Below are positions 34,264 to 44,055 of a stretch of DNA of 64,000 bases, one piece after another. The notes below the pieces were generated by a model. That model searched no databases. It was not told where the DNA came from and was given only the letters and a program-made list of their open reading frames with translations. Position 1 is the first letter of the stretch; every line of letters starts with the position of its first letter. A program made the position numbers and the translations under genes. The DNA is taken from contig NZ_PCOY01000003.1 in assembly GCF_002979475.1 (NCBI RefSeq), forward strand, positions 124,001 through 188,000, given 5' to 3'. Source of the DNA: Microbacterium sp. MYb62 (GTDB taxonomy: Bacteria > Actinomycetota > Actinomycetes > Actinomycetales > Microbacteriaceae).

Positions 34264-35148
34264 TCACGGATCCAGCTGGCCCGCGGGAAGCGTCAGCGCC
34301 TGCTCGCAGACGCCCCGCCCGTTCTGGTACCCCTCGGCGAACCAGCGCTGACGCTGCGCGCTCGAGCCGTGCGTCCAGCTCTCCGGGTTCACGAACCCGG
34401 ACTGCTCCTGGATGTTGTCGTCACCGACCGTCGACGCCGCGTTCAGTGCGTCTTCGATCTGCTGCTCCGTGGGCTTGAGGAGGTACGGATCGCCGTCGGC
34501 ATCCGTCTGCTCGGTCATCCGGCCGAGCCAGGCCCCCGCGTAGCAGTCGGCCTGCAGCTCGATGCGCACACCGTTGCTGCCGGGTCCCGTCCCGTTGTTC
34601 GGGTACTTGTCCATGTCGCCGGTGATGCTCTGGATGTGGTGGCCCCACTCGTGACCGACGATGTAGAGCTGCGCGAGGTCGCCGGCGGATGCACCGAACT
34701 GCTGCTGCATGAGCTGGAAGAACGTGGGGTCGACGTAGACCGCTTCCTCGGGCGGGCAGTAGAACGGTCCGACGGCGTTGGATGCCGTGCCGCACTGCGT
34801 GGGCGTCGATCCGTCGACCACGACCATCTGCGGCGGACGGTAGCCGTCGACGTTGTCGGCCCAGAACTCGTCGAGCGCGAGTTGGGCGCCCGCCATCCGG
34901 CAGTCCACATCGGCGTTCGCATCCGCGCCTGTGTCGCAGTTCTCGATGATCACTCCTCCGGCGGGCTCGCTTCCTCCGCTCGGAGCCCCGCCGCCCAGCA
35001 GACCGGTGAGATCGATACCGAGGAGGGGCCCGGCGATGAGGGCGATGATCCCGAGCACGCCCACGCCGGCGACGCCTCCGATGGCCGCGTTGCGCCCGCG
35101 TCGGCGCGTGGTGTTGCCCGAGATGTCGGCTTCGGGATTGAAGGTCAT
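34264..35148 (-). CDS. Neutral zinc metallopeptidase (YpfJ/KPN_02809 family)
   Basis: 294 residues from ATG 35148, chosen because the family begins with MTFNPEADISGN-like sequence. One helix at about 18-45 (AAIGGVAGVGVLGIIALIAG) anchors it. The extracytoplasmic domain has YIVGHEWGHHIQSITG, with HEWGH as zinc ligands and catalytic Glu, and RIELQADCYAGAWLG supplying the third ligand. The natural substrate of this family is unknown. It diverges from mdh. Confidence 0.9.
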   Translation of the reverse strand: MTFNPEADISGNTTRRRGRNAAIGGVAGVGVLGIIALIAGPLLGIDLTGLLGGGAPSGGSEPAGGVIIENCDTGADANADVDCRMAGAQLALDEFWADNVDGYRPPQMVVVDGSTPTQCGTASNAVGPFYCPPEEAVYVDPTFFQLMQQQFGASAGDLAQLYIVGHEWGHHIQSITGDMDKYPNNGTGPGSNGVRIELQADCYAGAWLGRMTEQTDADGDPYLLKPTEQQIEDALNAASTVGDDNIQEQSGFVNPESWTHGSSAQRQRWFAEGYQNGRGVCEQALTLPAGQLDP

Positions 35149-35191
35149 GCGTCGAGGGTACTCCGCGCGGAGGTCCTCCGAACGGACGTAG

Positions 35192-36190
<999 letters not shown>

Positions 36191-36241
36191 AGGGTCGCCG
36201 ATCCAGAGCCCGACAGGGCACAATGGAGTCGGAGGTGCGCG

Positions 36242-36718
36242 ATGAGCGAGACGATTGATCCGACGAAGACGGCTGCGACTGTCGAGGAGGCTCTCACGAG
36301 CCCGCTGCATCTGCCGCACGATGCCGCGGCCTGCCCGAAGTGCTTCACCGAGCTGCAGCAGAACCGCAACTTCTGGACCGCGCGGCCCGACGACTCCCGT
36401 CTGGTCGGCCTGGTCGTCGCCCGTGAGGGAATGCCCTCGGTCGTCGAGCAGCGTGACGACCTCACCCGCTTCGGCGTGCCGATCGAAGGCTTCCGCCACC
36501 CGGCCCCCGACATCCTGGAGAGCTGGAACGACCGTCTCGCTCGCCTCATCTCGACCCTGAAGCACGGAGATGTGCTGGTCGTCGTGAACATCAAGGCTCT
36601 GGGCCGCGACTCGGAAGAGGGCGCACGCACGGTCTCCGAGCTGCGCCGCCACGGCATCATCGTGAAGGTGCTCAACCACAACGCGCGCCACCTCGCCGAC
36701 GCCGCAGCCGCCCGCTGA
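36242..36718 (+). CDS. Small protein with serine-recombinase-like fold lacking the catalytic serine
   Basis: 158 residues. Residues about 50-155 follow the N-terminal domain of serine recombinases: LVGLVVAREGM at the place of YARVS, DRLARLISTLKHGDVLVVVN, IKALGRDSEEGARTVSEL and LRRHGIIVKVLNH. The catalytic Ser (normally in ARVS) is replaced, and no DNA-binding tail follows. AACPKCF and a loose N-terminus precede it. It is probably not a recombinase; a regulatory or structural role is open. GGAGGTGCGCG gives a good ribosome site. Confidence 0.62.
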   Translation: MSETIDPTKTAATVEEALTSPLHLPHDAAACPKCFTELQQNRNFWTARPDDSRLVGLVVAREGMPSVVEQRDDLTRFGVPIEGFRHPAPDILESWNDRLARLISTLKHGDVLVVVNIKALGRDSEEGARTVSELRRHGIIVKVLNHNARHLADAAAAR

Positions 36719-36804
36719 TCTCCCGGCATACAGCGTCCGGTTCCCTTCTCCCCCACCTCCTCCCGCGTTAGCGTGGAACCGGGGCGGGGATATCTGGGGG
36801 AACA

Positions 36805-37167
36805 ATGTGCACAGGCATTCACGTCGATATCATCGGCCTGCGCGGAGTGGTGCAGTCATTGCAGGAGATCTCGAGCGACAGCGGTGGTACCGGCGGCGAG
36901 TTCGATTTGTCCGGGGCGTTCAGCGACCTGGTCACGTCCGGCACGAAGATGTTCACCGCTGTGTGGTCTGACGCTCATCGCATTCTTGAGTTCACGAGCA
37001 GCAGCCTGGCGGGAGGAGTGGACGACACAGCCCGGGATTTCCTCGCCGCAGAACGGGGCGCGCACCTGCCCTTCATCAACGCTGCCGCGACTTCGGCCTA
37101 CGCCGAACGCGGCGACTTCGCGCCCCAGCACCAGACCATCGTCTGGACCGAAACGGTGTACCCATGA
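36805..37167 (+). CDS. Small helical protein, ESX-substrate-like
   Basis: 120 residues from ATG 36805 after GGGGGA. Two helical stretches (VDIIGLRGVVQSLQEI; TKMFTAVWSDAHRILEF to AGGVDDTARDFLAAERGA) separated by a Gly-rich turn resemble EspC/DUF2580-type secretion targets. No signal peptide. It overlaps the following lipoprotein gene (ATGA). Assignment to the secretion system is inference from fold, size and the ESX genes 1.6 kb away. Confidence 0.5.
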   Translation: MCTGIHVDIIGLRGVVQSLQEISSDSGGTGGEFDLSGAFSDLVTSGTKMFTAVWSDAHRILEFTSSSLAGGVDDTARDFLAAERGAHLPFINAAATSAYAERGDFAPQHQTIVWTETVYP

Positions 37168-37571
37168 CATTCGGCTTCCGCCCCCACCGTTCAGCGGTGG
37201 CCGCCGCGGTGGCACTGGTCGCGATGCTGGGTTTTGCCAGCTGCGCCCCCGCCGTCACCTCTCCCATCGGCGTCTGGGAAGCGGTCGGCGATGACAACGG
37301 CACCCTCACCATCAAGAACGACGGCACATTCACGATGACCGACGCCTCCTTCAACCCCCTCCAGTACAGGGCCACGCAAGACGACTTCCGCGGCTCCGGT
37401 GTCTGGGAGATCTTCTCCGACGATCCCCCACTCGTCCTCCGATTCGACGAGGCCACCAACGGCGACTTTCCTGTCGAGCCCGCGGCACTACAAGTCGACT
37501 TCACCTCCGGCACGATCCGGTTCGAAGACCCGGAACTGACCGCGAGCATCGAATTCCGCATCACGGACTAA
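37164..37571 (+). CDS. Lipoprotein, first of a tandem pair
   Basis: 135 residues with a signal ending MLGFASCAPA. The small beta-barrel-like domain starts SPIGVWEAVGDDNGTLTI and includes DGTFTMTDASFNPLQYR, a lipocalin-like strand pattern. It is translationally coupled to the upstream ESX-like protein. The next gene is a clear duplicate. Confidence 0.72.
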   Translation: MTFGFRPHRSAVAAAVALVAMLGFASCAPAVTSPIGVWEAVGDDNGTLTIKNDGTFTMTDASFNPLQYRATQDDFRGSGVWEIFSDDPPLVLRFDEATNGDFPVEPAALQVDFTSGTIRFEDPELTASIEFRITD

Positions 37572-37578
37572 CACCCTC

Positions 37579-38001
37579 ATGACACACCTCCGAGACTCGA
37601 CCCCGAACACGCCCTTGGCAGGCGTACTCGTCCTCGCCACGATGCTCGGCCTCACCGGCTGTGCCCCCGCGCCCGAGATCACGTCCCCCATCGGCGTCTG
37701 GGAAGCGGTCGGCGACGACAACGGTACCCTCACCATCAACGACGACGGCACATTCACAATGAGCGACGCCTCCTTCAACCCCCTCCAGTACAGGGACACA
37801 CAAGACAACTTCCGCGGATCCGGAGATTGGCGCCTCACCAGCGACGGCGACGAGGTCATCCTGCGCTTCCTCGAAGCAACAAACGACGGCTTCGTCGTGG
37901 AACCCAGTGCACGTCGTCCGAACTTCACGTCCGGCACGATCCGGTTCGAAGATCCGGAACAGACCGCGAGCATCGAGTTCCGCCTCACGGACGAGCCATG
38001 A
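37579..38001 (+). CDS. Lipoprotein, second of a tandem pair
   Basis: 140 residues, signal ending TMLGLTGCAPAP. SPIGVWEAVGDDNGTLTI and ASFNPLQYRDTQDNFRGSG are nearly identical to the protein encoded just upstream, showing a recent local duplication. The last third is also alike (SGTIRFEDPEQTASIEFRLT). 7 bp separate the two genes. Confidence 0.72.
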   Translation: MTHLRDSTPNTPLAGVLVLATMLGLTGCAPAPEITSPIGVWEAVGDDNGTLTINDDGTFTMSDASFNPLQYRDTQDNFRGSGDWRLTSDGDEVILRFLEATNDGFVVEPSARRPNFTSGTIRFEDPEQTASIEFRLTDEP

Positions 38002-38040
38002 TGTCCACGGACGTTGTCGTATGGAGCACTCGGAGCTGAC

Positions 38041-38784
38041 TCAGACGCCGGGGAAGTCTCCGCGGCGCAGACGGGCGAGTGTCGTCGGCCCGATCTCCGC
38101 GCGCGCCTGCGGGTTGCTCGCGTAGAACGTCACGAGTTCGGCGAGGATGACGGGGTCGCTGGCGAGATCAGTCGCCGCCCACGAGGAGGGGCGAGCGGTC
38201 GCCGTCCGCAGCATGACGCGATTGCCTTGCAGCGAGGCACCAGAAATGTCCTCCCACGACAAGGACGCGTGATTGCGCGGGATCCGCAGCTCCAATCCGT
38301 CCGGGCGAAGCGTCAGCCGATGCGCGGTCGGAGGACGGAACCAGAATCGGACTCCGGCGATCAACAAGGTCAGGCCGATCACGAGGACGCCCAGAAGCAT
38401 GCGCATCCTGACTGCATCCGCGGGAACGGTGAAGACGCTCCATGCGCAGCCCGCCAAGATGACCGCGCCCACGAACGCGAAGGCACGTAGCGGCCGGATG
38501 ATCCCCGGAACACCAGCGAAGACGACCTCTCGTCCGTCGACGGCGGCCCTCGCGATCCGCGAGCGAGGTACCCGGATGTGAGCCGCCAACAGCCAGACGC
38601 CCACCGCGACGGCGGCGATGACCCCCACCCCCAGGAGCTTCAGCGCGGGTGCCGGATCGGCGAACAGGAGCATGCTGAAAAGAACGGCCACGAGGCTGAA
38701 GACGGCGGCGAACACCACCAGTCCCGTCGTCGCCCGCTGCTGACCCTGCCAGCCGGCGTGGCCGCGGACCCAGATCGTCCCCAT
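38041..38784 (-). CDS. Membrane protein with PH-like domain, unknown function
   Basis: 247 residues from ATG 38784, with AGGAG 9 nt upstream. Four helices in two pairs (TTGLVVFAAVFSLVAVLFSM, LKLLGVGVIAAVAVGVWLLA; LRAFAFVGAVILAGCAWSVF, RMLLGVLVIGLTLLIAGV) are followed by a cytoplasmic beta domain (LTLRPDGLELRIPRN, SWEDISGASLQGNRVML) of the bacterial PH type. It is the last leftward gene before EccC and convergent with the lipoprotein pair. Confidence 0.65.
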   Translation of the reverse strand: MGTIWVRGHAGWQGQQRATTGLVVFAAVFSLVAVLFSMLLFADPAPALKLLGVGVIAAVAVGVWLLAAHIRVPRSRIARAAVDGREVVFAGVPGIIRPLRAFAFVGAVILAGCAWSVFTVPADAVRMRMLLGVLVIGLTLLIAGVRFWFRPPTAHRLTLRPDGLELRIPRNHASLSWEDISGASLQGNRVMLRTATARPSSWAATDLASDPVILAELVTFYASNPQARAEIGPTTLARLRRGDFPGV

Positions 38785-38833
38785 GGACGCCATCTCCTGC
38801 TGTGTCACCCGAAAGACCCTTCGACGCCAGCAC

Positions 38834-41800
38834 TCACTCGTAACTCGGCGGGACCCACAGCAGCTGCGCGGCGACCAGGCCGCGGTCACGGCTGACGATC
38901 TGCGCGCGGCCGGGGATGGCCGGGACGGCCTTGACCTTGCCGATCAGCTGGCCCTCCTCCGGGCTGCCCGAGAGCAGGATGCCGGTGGCGCCGAGGTCGG
39001 TCATGCGCTGGATGATCGGGTCGTAGGCGGCACGGCTCGCCCCACCCGTGCGACGGGTGAGGATCACGTGGAGACCGAGGTCGGCCGCCTGGGCGAGCAG
39101 CGGGGCGAGCACGGCGACGGGGTTGCCCTGCGACGTCGACACGAGGTCGTAGTCGTCGATGAGGACGAAGCCCTCCGCGCCCTTCCACCACGACCGGCTG
39201 CGCAGCTGATCGGGTGTGACATCGGCACCGGGGATGCGGCTCTGGAAGAACTGCGCCAGCTCGCTCATCCCGCCCTCGGTCATCTCGTGCGACGTGAGGT
39301 AGGCACCGAGGTACTCCTGCGGGATCTCCCCCAGCAGCGCACGGCGGTAGTCGACCACGAAGATCTTCGCCTCGGTCGGCCCGTAGAGGCGAGTGATCTC
39401 GTGCACGACGCCGCGCAGCATCGAGGACTTGCCGGAGTCGGCATCGCCGTAGAGATACAGCAGCGATTCGGCGCGGGGGTCGATCGAGAAGGGGGCGAGG
39501 TTCGCCTCGTCGATGCCGAGGAGGATCTCGCGGGGCTCCGAGCCGTCGGACGAACCGGCGGCCGCGACTGCGCGCAGGTCCGCGTGGCTGATACGCGAAG
39601 GGAGCAGACGCAGCTTGGGCCCGGCGGGTCCGTGCCAGGCGCCGGCGACGCGCGCGACCAGGTCGTCGATGCCGTCGGCGAGCGAGGAGGCGTCGTCGAC
39701 ACCGTCGACGCGCGGCAGCGCCGTGAGCATCTGCAGGCCGCGGTCGTTCAGACCCCGGCCGGGGATGGCCGTGACGTTCTCCGCCGCCTTGCGGTTGACC
39801 TCGGAGTCGGTCGGGTCGCCGAGCCGCAGCTCGACACGGGTACCGATGAGGTCCTTGATGTTGGCGCGGATCTCCATCCAGCGCGCCGCGGTGATCACGA
39901 CGTGCACGCCATAGGTCAGACCGCGCGCGGCGATCGCCTGGATCTGCGGCTCGAGCATCTCGAACTCGGCACGCAGGGTGCCCCACCCGTCGACCATGAG
40001 GAAGATGTCACCGTAGCCGTCATCGGCGAGGCCCTGTGCGCGGCGCTGACGGTACGCGTCGATCGAGTCGATCCCGTTCTGACGGAAGTACACCTCGCGG
40101 GCGTTGAGGAGGCTCGTGACCTCCGCGACCGTGCGCCGGACCACGTCGGGCTCGGATCGGGTCGCGACACCGCTCACGTGCGTGAACTTCTGCAGGCCGG
40201 TGAAGCTGCCACCGCCGAAGTCGATGACGAAGAACTGCACCTCCTGCGGGGTGTGCGTGAGCGCCAGGGCGACCATGGTGGTGCGCGCGAGGGTGCTCTT
40301 GCCGCTGAGGGGCGCACCGATGATCGCCATGTGTCCGGCTGCACCGCCGAGCGAGACGGCGAGGTTCTCACGACGCTGCTCGAGGGGCACATCGACGATT
40401 CCGAGCGGCACGGTGAGCGCGCCGGCACCGCGCCAACGCGGGGAGATCAGGCCCAGCGACGGGTCTTCGACCAGGTCGCCGAAGAGCTGGTCGAGCGTGG
40501 CCGGCGTCTCCAGCGGCGGCAGCCACACCTGGTGCGCCGCGGGACCGCGTCCGCTCATCATCTCGACGGCGATCTCGAAGGTGTTCCGCTTCTCCTCCGG
40601 CTCCGCGTCGACGACGACCTCCGGCTCATCCACCGGCGTCTCGGCGCGCCAGACCGGCGCGGCGGTGAACAGCTCGACGGCGGTGGACCCGGAGCTCTGC
40701 CCCGATCCCGATGCGGCACGACGACGGCGACGGGGCGGCGGGCCCGACACGTACGCGGCACGGAACTGCGTCATCGTCTCGGTGTCGGACTTCAGGATGC
40801 CGGCGCCCGGCTGCGTGGGCAGGTGGTAGGCGTCGGGGACGCCGAGGACGGTGCGCGATTCCGCGGCCGAGAAGGTGCGCAGACCGACGCGGTAGGACAG
40901 GTGCGTGTCGAGGCCGCGCAGCTTGCCCTCCTCCAGGCGCTGCGACGACAGCAGCAGGTGCACCTGGAGCGATCGACCCAGGCGACCGATGTTGACGAAC
41001 GTGTCGACGAACTCGGGCTTGGCCGACAGCAGCTCGGAGAACTCGTCGGCGACGATGAGCAGAGCAGGAAGGGGCGCGAGGTCGGTGCGTCCTCCGCGGC
41101 GGGCCTTCTCGTAGTCGGCCACGTTGGCGAAGGGCCCGGTGGCGCGAAGCAGCTCTTGACGACGGACCATCTCGCCCTGCAGCGCATCCTGCATGCGGTC
41201 GACGAGCGAGATCTCCTCGCCGAGGTTCGTGATGATCGCCGAGACGTGGGGCATGTCGGCCATGCCGGCGAACGTCGCGCCACCCTTGAAGTCGACGAGC
41301 ACGAAGTTGAGCTGCTCCGGGGAGTGGGTCATCGCGAGCGCCAGCACGAGCGTGCGGAGCACCTCCGACTTGCCCGATCCGGTCGCACCGATGATGAGAC
41401 CGTGCGGCCCCATGCCCTGCTGGGCCGATTCCTTGATGTCGAGGATCAGGGGGCTGCCGTCTTCGGTCTGGCCGATGGGCACCCGCAGGCGGTCGCGCTC
41501 GAGACGCGGCGACCATGCGGCATCGAGGTCGAGGTCGCGCACGTCGGGGAGGCCGAGCAGCTCCACGAGCTCGGCCTGATCGGTCGCGCTCTTCTTCTTG
41601 GTGATCGTCGTTCCACCCGAGTACAGCGCGATCAGCCGCCGCGCGGTCGCCTCGGCCTCGACGATGCTGATCGCGTCGGCTTCGAAGGAACGCGCCGGAA
41701 CCTGCAGGCTCACGAGCTCGGCACGCGCACCCTTGCCGCCCGCTTCGAAGGCGATGCGGAGGGCGTTCGGGTCGTCGAGGTCGCCCCAGCGCGCCGGGAG

Positions 41801-42808
41801 ATCGATCACCGTCACGCCCTGCACACCGTCGCCGCTCACGAGCATGTCGTTGAACGAGGTGGTCGCCCCATCGGTGACGATCACGATGTGCGGCGACTTC
41901 GCGCCGGAGCCGTCACGGGCGAAGCGCGAGCGCTCCCGCACCTCGGCCGGCAGCATGTCCTCGAGCTCCGACAGCTGCGATCCGATCATGCGCGCGGCGC
42001 CGAGCCCGTCTCTGACGGTGCGTGAATGCGTGTGCGGCAGCCATTTGGCCCACTCCCACTGCGGCAGCACATCGGGGCCGGCGGCGATGACGATCTGGAC
42101 GACGTCGGGGTCGTGCATCGTCGCCACGTGCAGCAGCATCGCCCGCGCGAGCGCCCGCGTCTCGTCTTCGTCACCGGTGATCTCGATGCGGGCGTAGTCG
42201 CGCAGCGTCACGCCGAGGGAGAGGTTCTTCTGCACCTCGTGCGTCAGCATGAAGCGGTGGGCGGCGGATGCTGCGACCGGGTCGAGCTGGGCGAGAGGCG
42301 GTAGCTCCGGCGCTTCGAGCGAGATGCACAGCGGCTGGTCGTTCGTACCGACGCGCACCGAGAGGAAGTCGGGGTCGTTGACTCCGCGCTCCCACACACG
42401 AGTGCGCTCCTCGGCGATGTACGGGAGTGTCTCGGGTGCGGGAAGGTGCCAGTTGGCGGCTCGCCGCTGCTGCCGCGCCGCGACGCGGACGGTCTGTCGC
42501 AGCTCGGTCAGGTAGGCCAGGTATTCGCGGCGAGCGCTGAGCGTGGCGGCCTGCCGCTGCGAACGCTGACGCCAGCCGTTGACGGCGACGAATCCGAGCG
42601 AGGACAGCAGGAACATGCCGCCGGTGAGCAGACCGGTGACCGACTGGTTCGACATGGTGACCATGACGATCGCGCCCACACTGCCGAGCATGGGCAGCAG
42701 CGAGCCGAGGATGCCCATGCCGCCGTCGTTCGGCTGCAGCTCCGGCGGCGCCTGGACGGGGAGCTTCCCGGAGGGGACGCGGGGCGGGGCGAGACGGGGT
42801 CCTGTCAT
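38834..42808 (-). CDS. eccC: EccC, FtsK/SpoIIIE-type ATPase of the type VII secretion system
   Basis: 1324 residues in one chain. Two helices near residues 32-75 anchor it. Three ATPase domains follow, with Walker A loops GATGSGKS (474-481), GAPLSGKS (831-838) and GDADSGKS (1121-1128), and Walker B segments LLIVADEFSELL, IFLMVDGWGTL and GFVLIDDYDLV. The first loop is the closest to consensus, as expected for the active ATPase; the others bind substrate signals in known EccC. EccC recognises WXG100 proteins and drives export at the membrane. The ATG overlaps the RDD-FHA stop (ATGA). Confidence 0.96.
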   Translation of the reverse strand: MTGPRLAPPRVPSGKLPVQAPPELQPNDGGMGILGSLLPMLGSVGAIVMVTMSNQSVTGLLTGGMFLLSSLGFVAVNGWRQRSQRQAATLSARREYLAYLTELRQTVRVAARQQRRAANWHLPAPETLPYIAEERTRVWERGVNDPDFLSVRVGTNDQPLCISLEAPELPPLAQLDPVAASAAHRFMLTHEVQKNLSLGVTLRDYARIEITGDEDETRALARAMLLHVATMHDPDVVQIVIAAGPDVLPQWEWAKWLPHTHSRTVRDGLGAARMIGSQLSELEDMLPAEVRERSRFARDGSGAKSPHIVIVTDGATTSFNDMLVSGDGVQGVTVIDLPARWGDLDDPNALRIAFEAGGKGARAELVSLQVPARSFEADAISIVEAEATARRLIALYSGGTTITKKKSATDQAELVELLGLPDVRDLDLDAAWSPRLERDRLRVPIGQTEDGSPLILDIKESAQQGMGPHGLIIGATGSGKSEVLRTLVLALAMTHSPEQLNFVLVDFKGGATFAGMADMPHVSAIITNLGEEISLVDRMQDALQGEMVRRQELLRATGPFANVADYEKARRGGRTDLAPLPALLIVADEFSELLSAKPEFVDTFVNIGRLGRSLQVHLLLSSQRLEEGKLRGLDTHLSYRVGLRTFSAAESRTVLGVPDAYHLPTQPGAGILKSDTETMTQFRAAYVSGPPPRRRRRAASGSGQSSGSTAVELFTAAPVWRAETPVDEPEVVVDAEPEEKRNTFEIAVEMMSGRGPAAHQVWLPPLETPATLDQLFGDLVEDPSLGLISPRWRGAGALTVPLGIVDVPLEQRRENLAVSLGGAAGHMAIIGAPLSGKSTLARTTMVALALTHTPQEVQFFVIDFGGGSFTGLQKFTHVSGVATRSEPDVVRRTVAEVTSLLNAREVYFRQNGIDSIDAYRQRRAQGLADDGYGDIFLMVDGWGTLRAEFEMLEPQIQAIAARGLTYGVHVVITAARWMEIRANIKDLIGTRVELRLGDPTDSEVNRKAAENVTAIPGRGLNDRGLQMLTALPRVDGVDDASSLADGIDDLVARVAGAWHGPAGPKLRLLPSRISHADLRAVAAAGSSDGSEPREILLGIDEANLAPFSIDPRAESLLYLYGDADSGKSSMLRGVVHEITRLYGPTEAKIFVVDYRRALLGEIPQEYLGAYLTSHEMTEGGMSELAQFFQSRIPGADVTPDQLRSRSWWKGAEGFVLIDDYDLVSTSQGNPVAVLAPLLAQAADLGLHVILTRRTGGASRAAYDPIIQRMTDLGATGILLSGSPEEGQLIGKVKAVPAIPGRAQIVSRDRGLVAAQLLWVPPSYE

Positions 42809-44055
42809 GCTCTCTCTCCGGCGCTGCTGTCGGTGGCCAGCAGGAGGCTGATGGTGAAGCTGCGGTTTCCGATGCGGACACGGTCGGCGTCGTCGAGGAG
42901 CACGCGCTCCCCGGCGACGAGCTCGGTCGTCTGTCCGTCATCAGCGCGGATGTCGGAGCCGTTGGTCGATCCGAAGTCGGTGACCCAGGTGCGGCCGCGC
43001 GAATGCTCGATGCGCAGGTGCGTCTTCGAGACGGATGCATCCGGGTCGGTGACGATGATGAGCCGGTCGTCGTGGGCGCTGGCGACGGGAGCGCGACCGA
43101 GGTTCGCGGCGAGCGGGAGGGCGAGCTGCACGCGCTGTCCTGTGTCGAAGATCAGCAGCAGCGCTCCGGTCTCGGATGCCGGGGCTGCGGCCTCGGTTCC
43201 GGCCTGCGGCGCGGGCGCTGGTGCGACGGTGAACAGCGGCTTGTCCGTGCCCGGAGCAGTCGGTTCCGGGGTCTCGGTGCGGTGCGACGCGGCGCGGGCA
43301 TCGGTGGGTTCGGAGTCTTCGTCGACGACGGAGGAATGCGCACCCAGCGGCACGACCTGGGGCGGGGCCAGCGACTCGACAGCATCGACGACAGGGGTCT
43401 GCGGCGGCGTCTCTGCCGCGGCGCGGGCGGGAACGGAGACGACGACCGTGCCGGCCACCCGATCGGCCCAGGACTGCCGTCGACCACCACGATCCCACGC
43501 GCTGGAAGCGACGACGACCCAGCTGCCGACCGCCACAAGGAAACCCGCGCCGGTGATGATGCCGCGCACGAGCTGACGCCCGACGCCGGGCGAGTAAGGA
43601 CGGTCGGCGCGGGAGCTGCGAAGGCGCAGCACCGCGTTCCCGAGCGTGATCCCGGTGCGAGCTTCGAGAACCCAGAGGAAGATCGCGAGCTCGAGCACGG
43701 CGAGACCGGCGAGCAGCATGCTCTGGGAGAGGACGAGGACGATGGCGGCCCCGAGGATCACGGCTGCGGCGTCGAGCGTGAAGGCGGCGATGCGCAGGCC
43801 GGTTCCTGCCGGCGCGCCCGCGAACGCCGGACCGAGGCCGTCGTCGGGTCGCCGCGCCGCTGTGCGCCGGGATGGGATCGGGGTCGGAGCCGGCGGTGCC
43901 TGCCCCTGCCGCAACGGCGCTCCGTCGACGCCTGGAGGCGCCGCGATGAGCGCAGGCGGTAGCGCCGGGATCTCCCCCGGCTGGCCAGCACCGGGTTGCA
44001 TCGGAGGGATCGGGCCACTGCCCGGCCAGGGCTGTGGTTCGCCGTTCCCGCTCAT
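42805..44055 (-). CDS. RDD membrane protein with C-terminal FHA domain, T7SS-linked
   Basis: 416 residues from ATG 44055, overlapping the upstream TGA. A Pro-rich N-terminus of about 80 residues leads to an RDD domain with two or more helices (LRIAAFTLDAAAVILGAAIV, SMLLAGLAVLELAIFLWVLE, GIITGAGFLVAVGSWVVV). A variable linker is followed by an FHA domain at about 320-400: LGRAPVASAHDD, ASVSKTHLRIEHS and WVTDFGSTNGSDI, with the Arg, Ser and His that bind phosphothreonine. FHA proteins couple Ser/Thr kinase signals to ESX assembly in several actinobacteria. Confidence 0.87.
   Translation of the reverse strand: MSGNGEPQPWPGSGPIPPMQPGAGQPGEIPALPPALIAAPPGVDGAPLRQGQAPPAPTPIPSRRTAARRPDDGLGPAFAGAPAGTGLRIAAFTLDAAAVILGAAIVLVLSQSMLLAGLAVLELAIFLWVLEARTGITLGNAVLRLRSSRADRPYSPGVGRQLVRGIITGAGFLVAVGSWVVVASSAWDRGGRRQSWADRVAGTVVVSVPARAAAETPPQTPVVDAVESLAPPQVVPLGAHSSVVDEDSEPTDARAASHRTETPEPTAPGTDKPLFTVAPAPAPQAGTEAAAPASETGALLLIFDTGQRVQLALPLAANLGRAPVASAHDDRLIIVTDPDASVSKTHLRIEHSRGRTWVTDFGSTNGSDIRADDGQTTELVAGERVLLDDADRVRIGNRSFTISLLLATDSSAGERA

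Noticed and set aside
36242..36718. Active resolvase or invertase
   Set aside because: The catalytic serine and the helix-turn-helix tail are missing, and no inverted crossover sites are seen nearby.
38783..42025. A 1080-codon plus-strand frame opposite eccC
   Set aside because: It is rich in His, Arg, Asp and Val dipeptides, as expected for the antisense of high-GC coding DNA, and eccC on the other strand is unmistakable.
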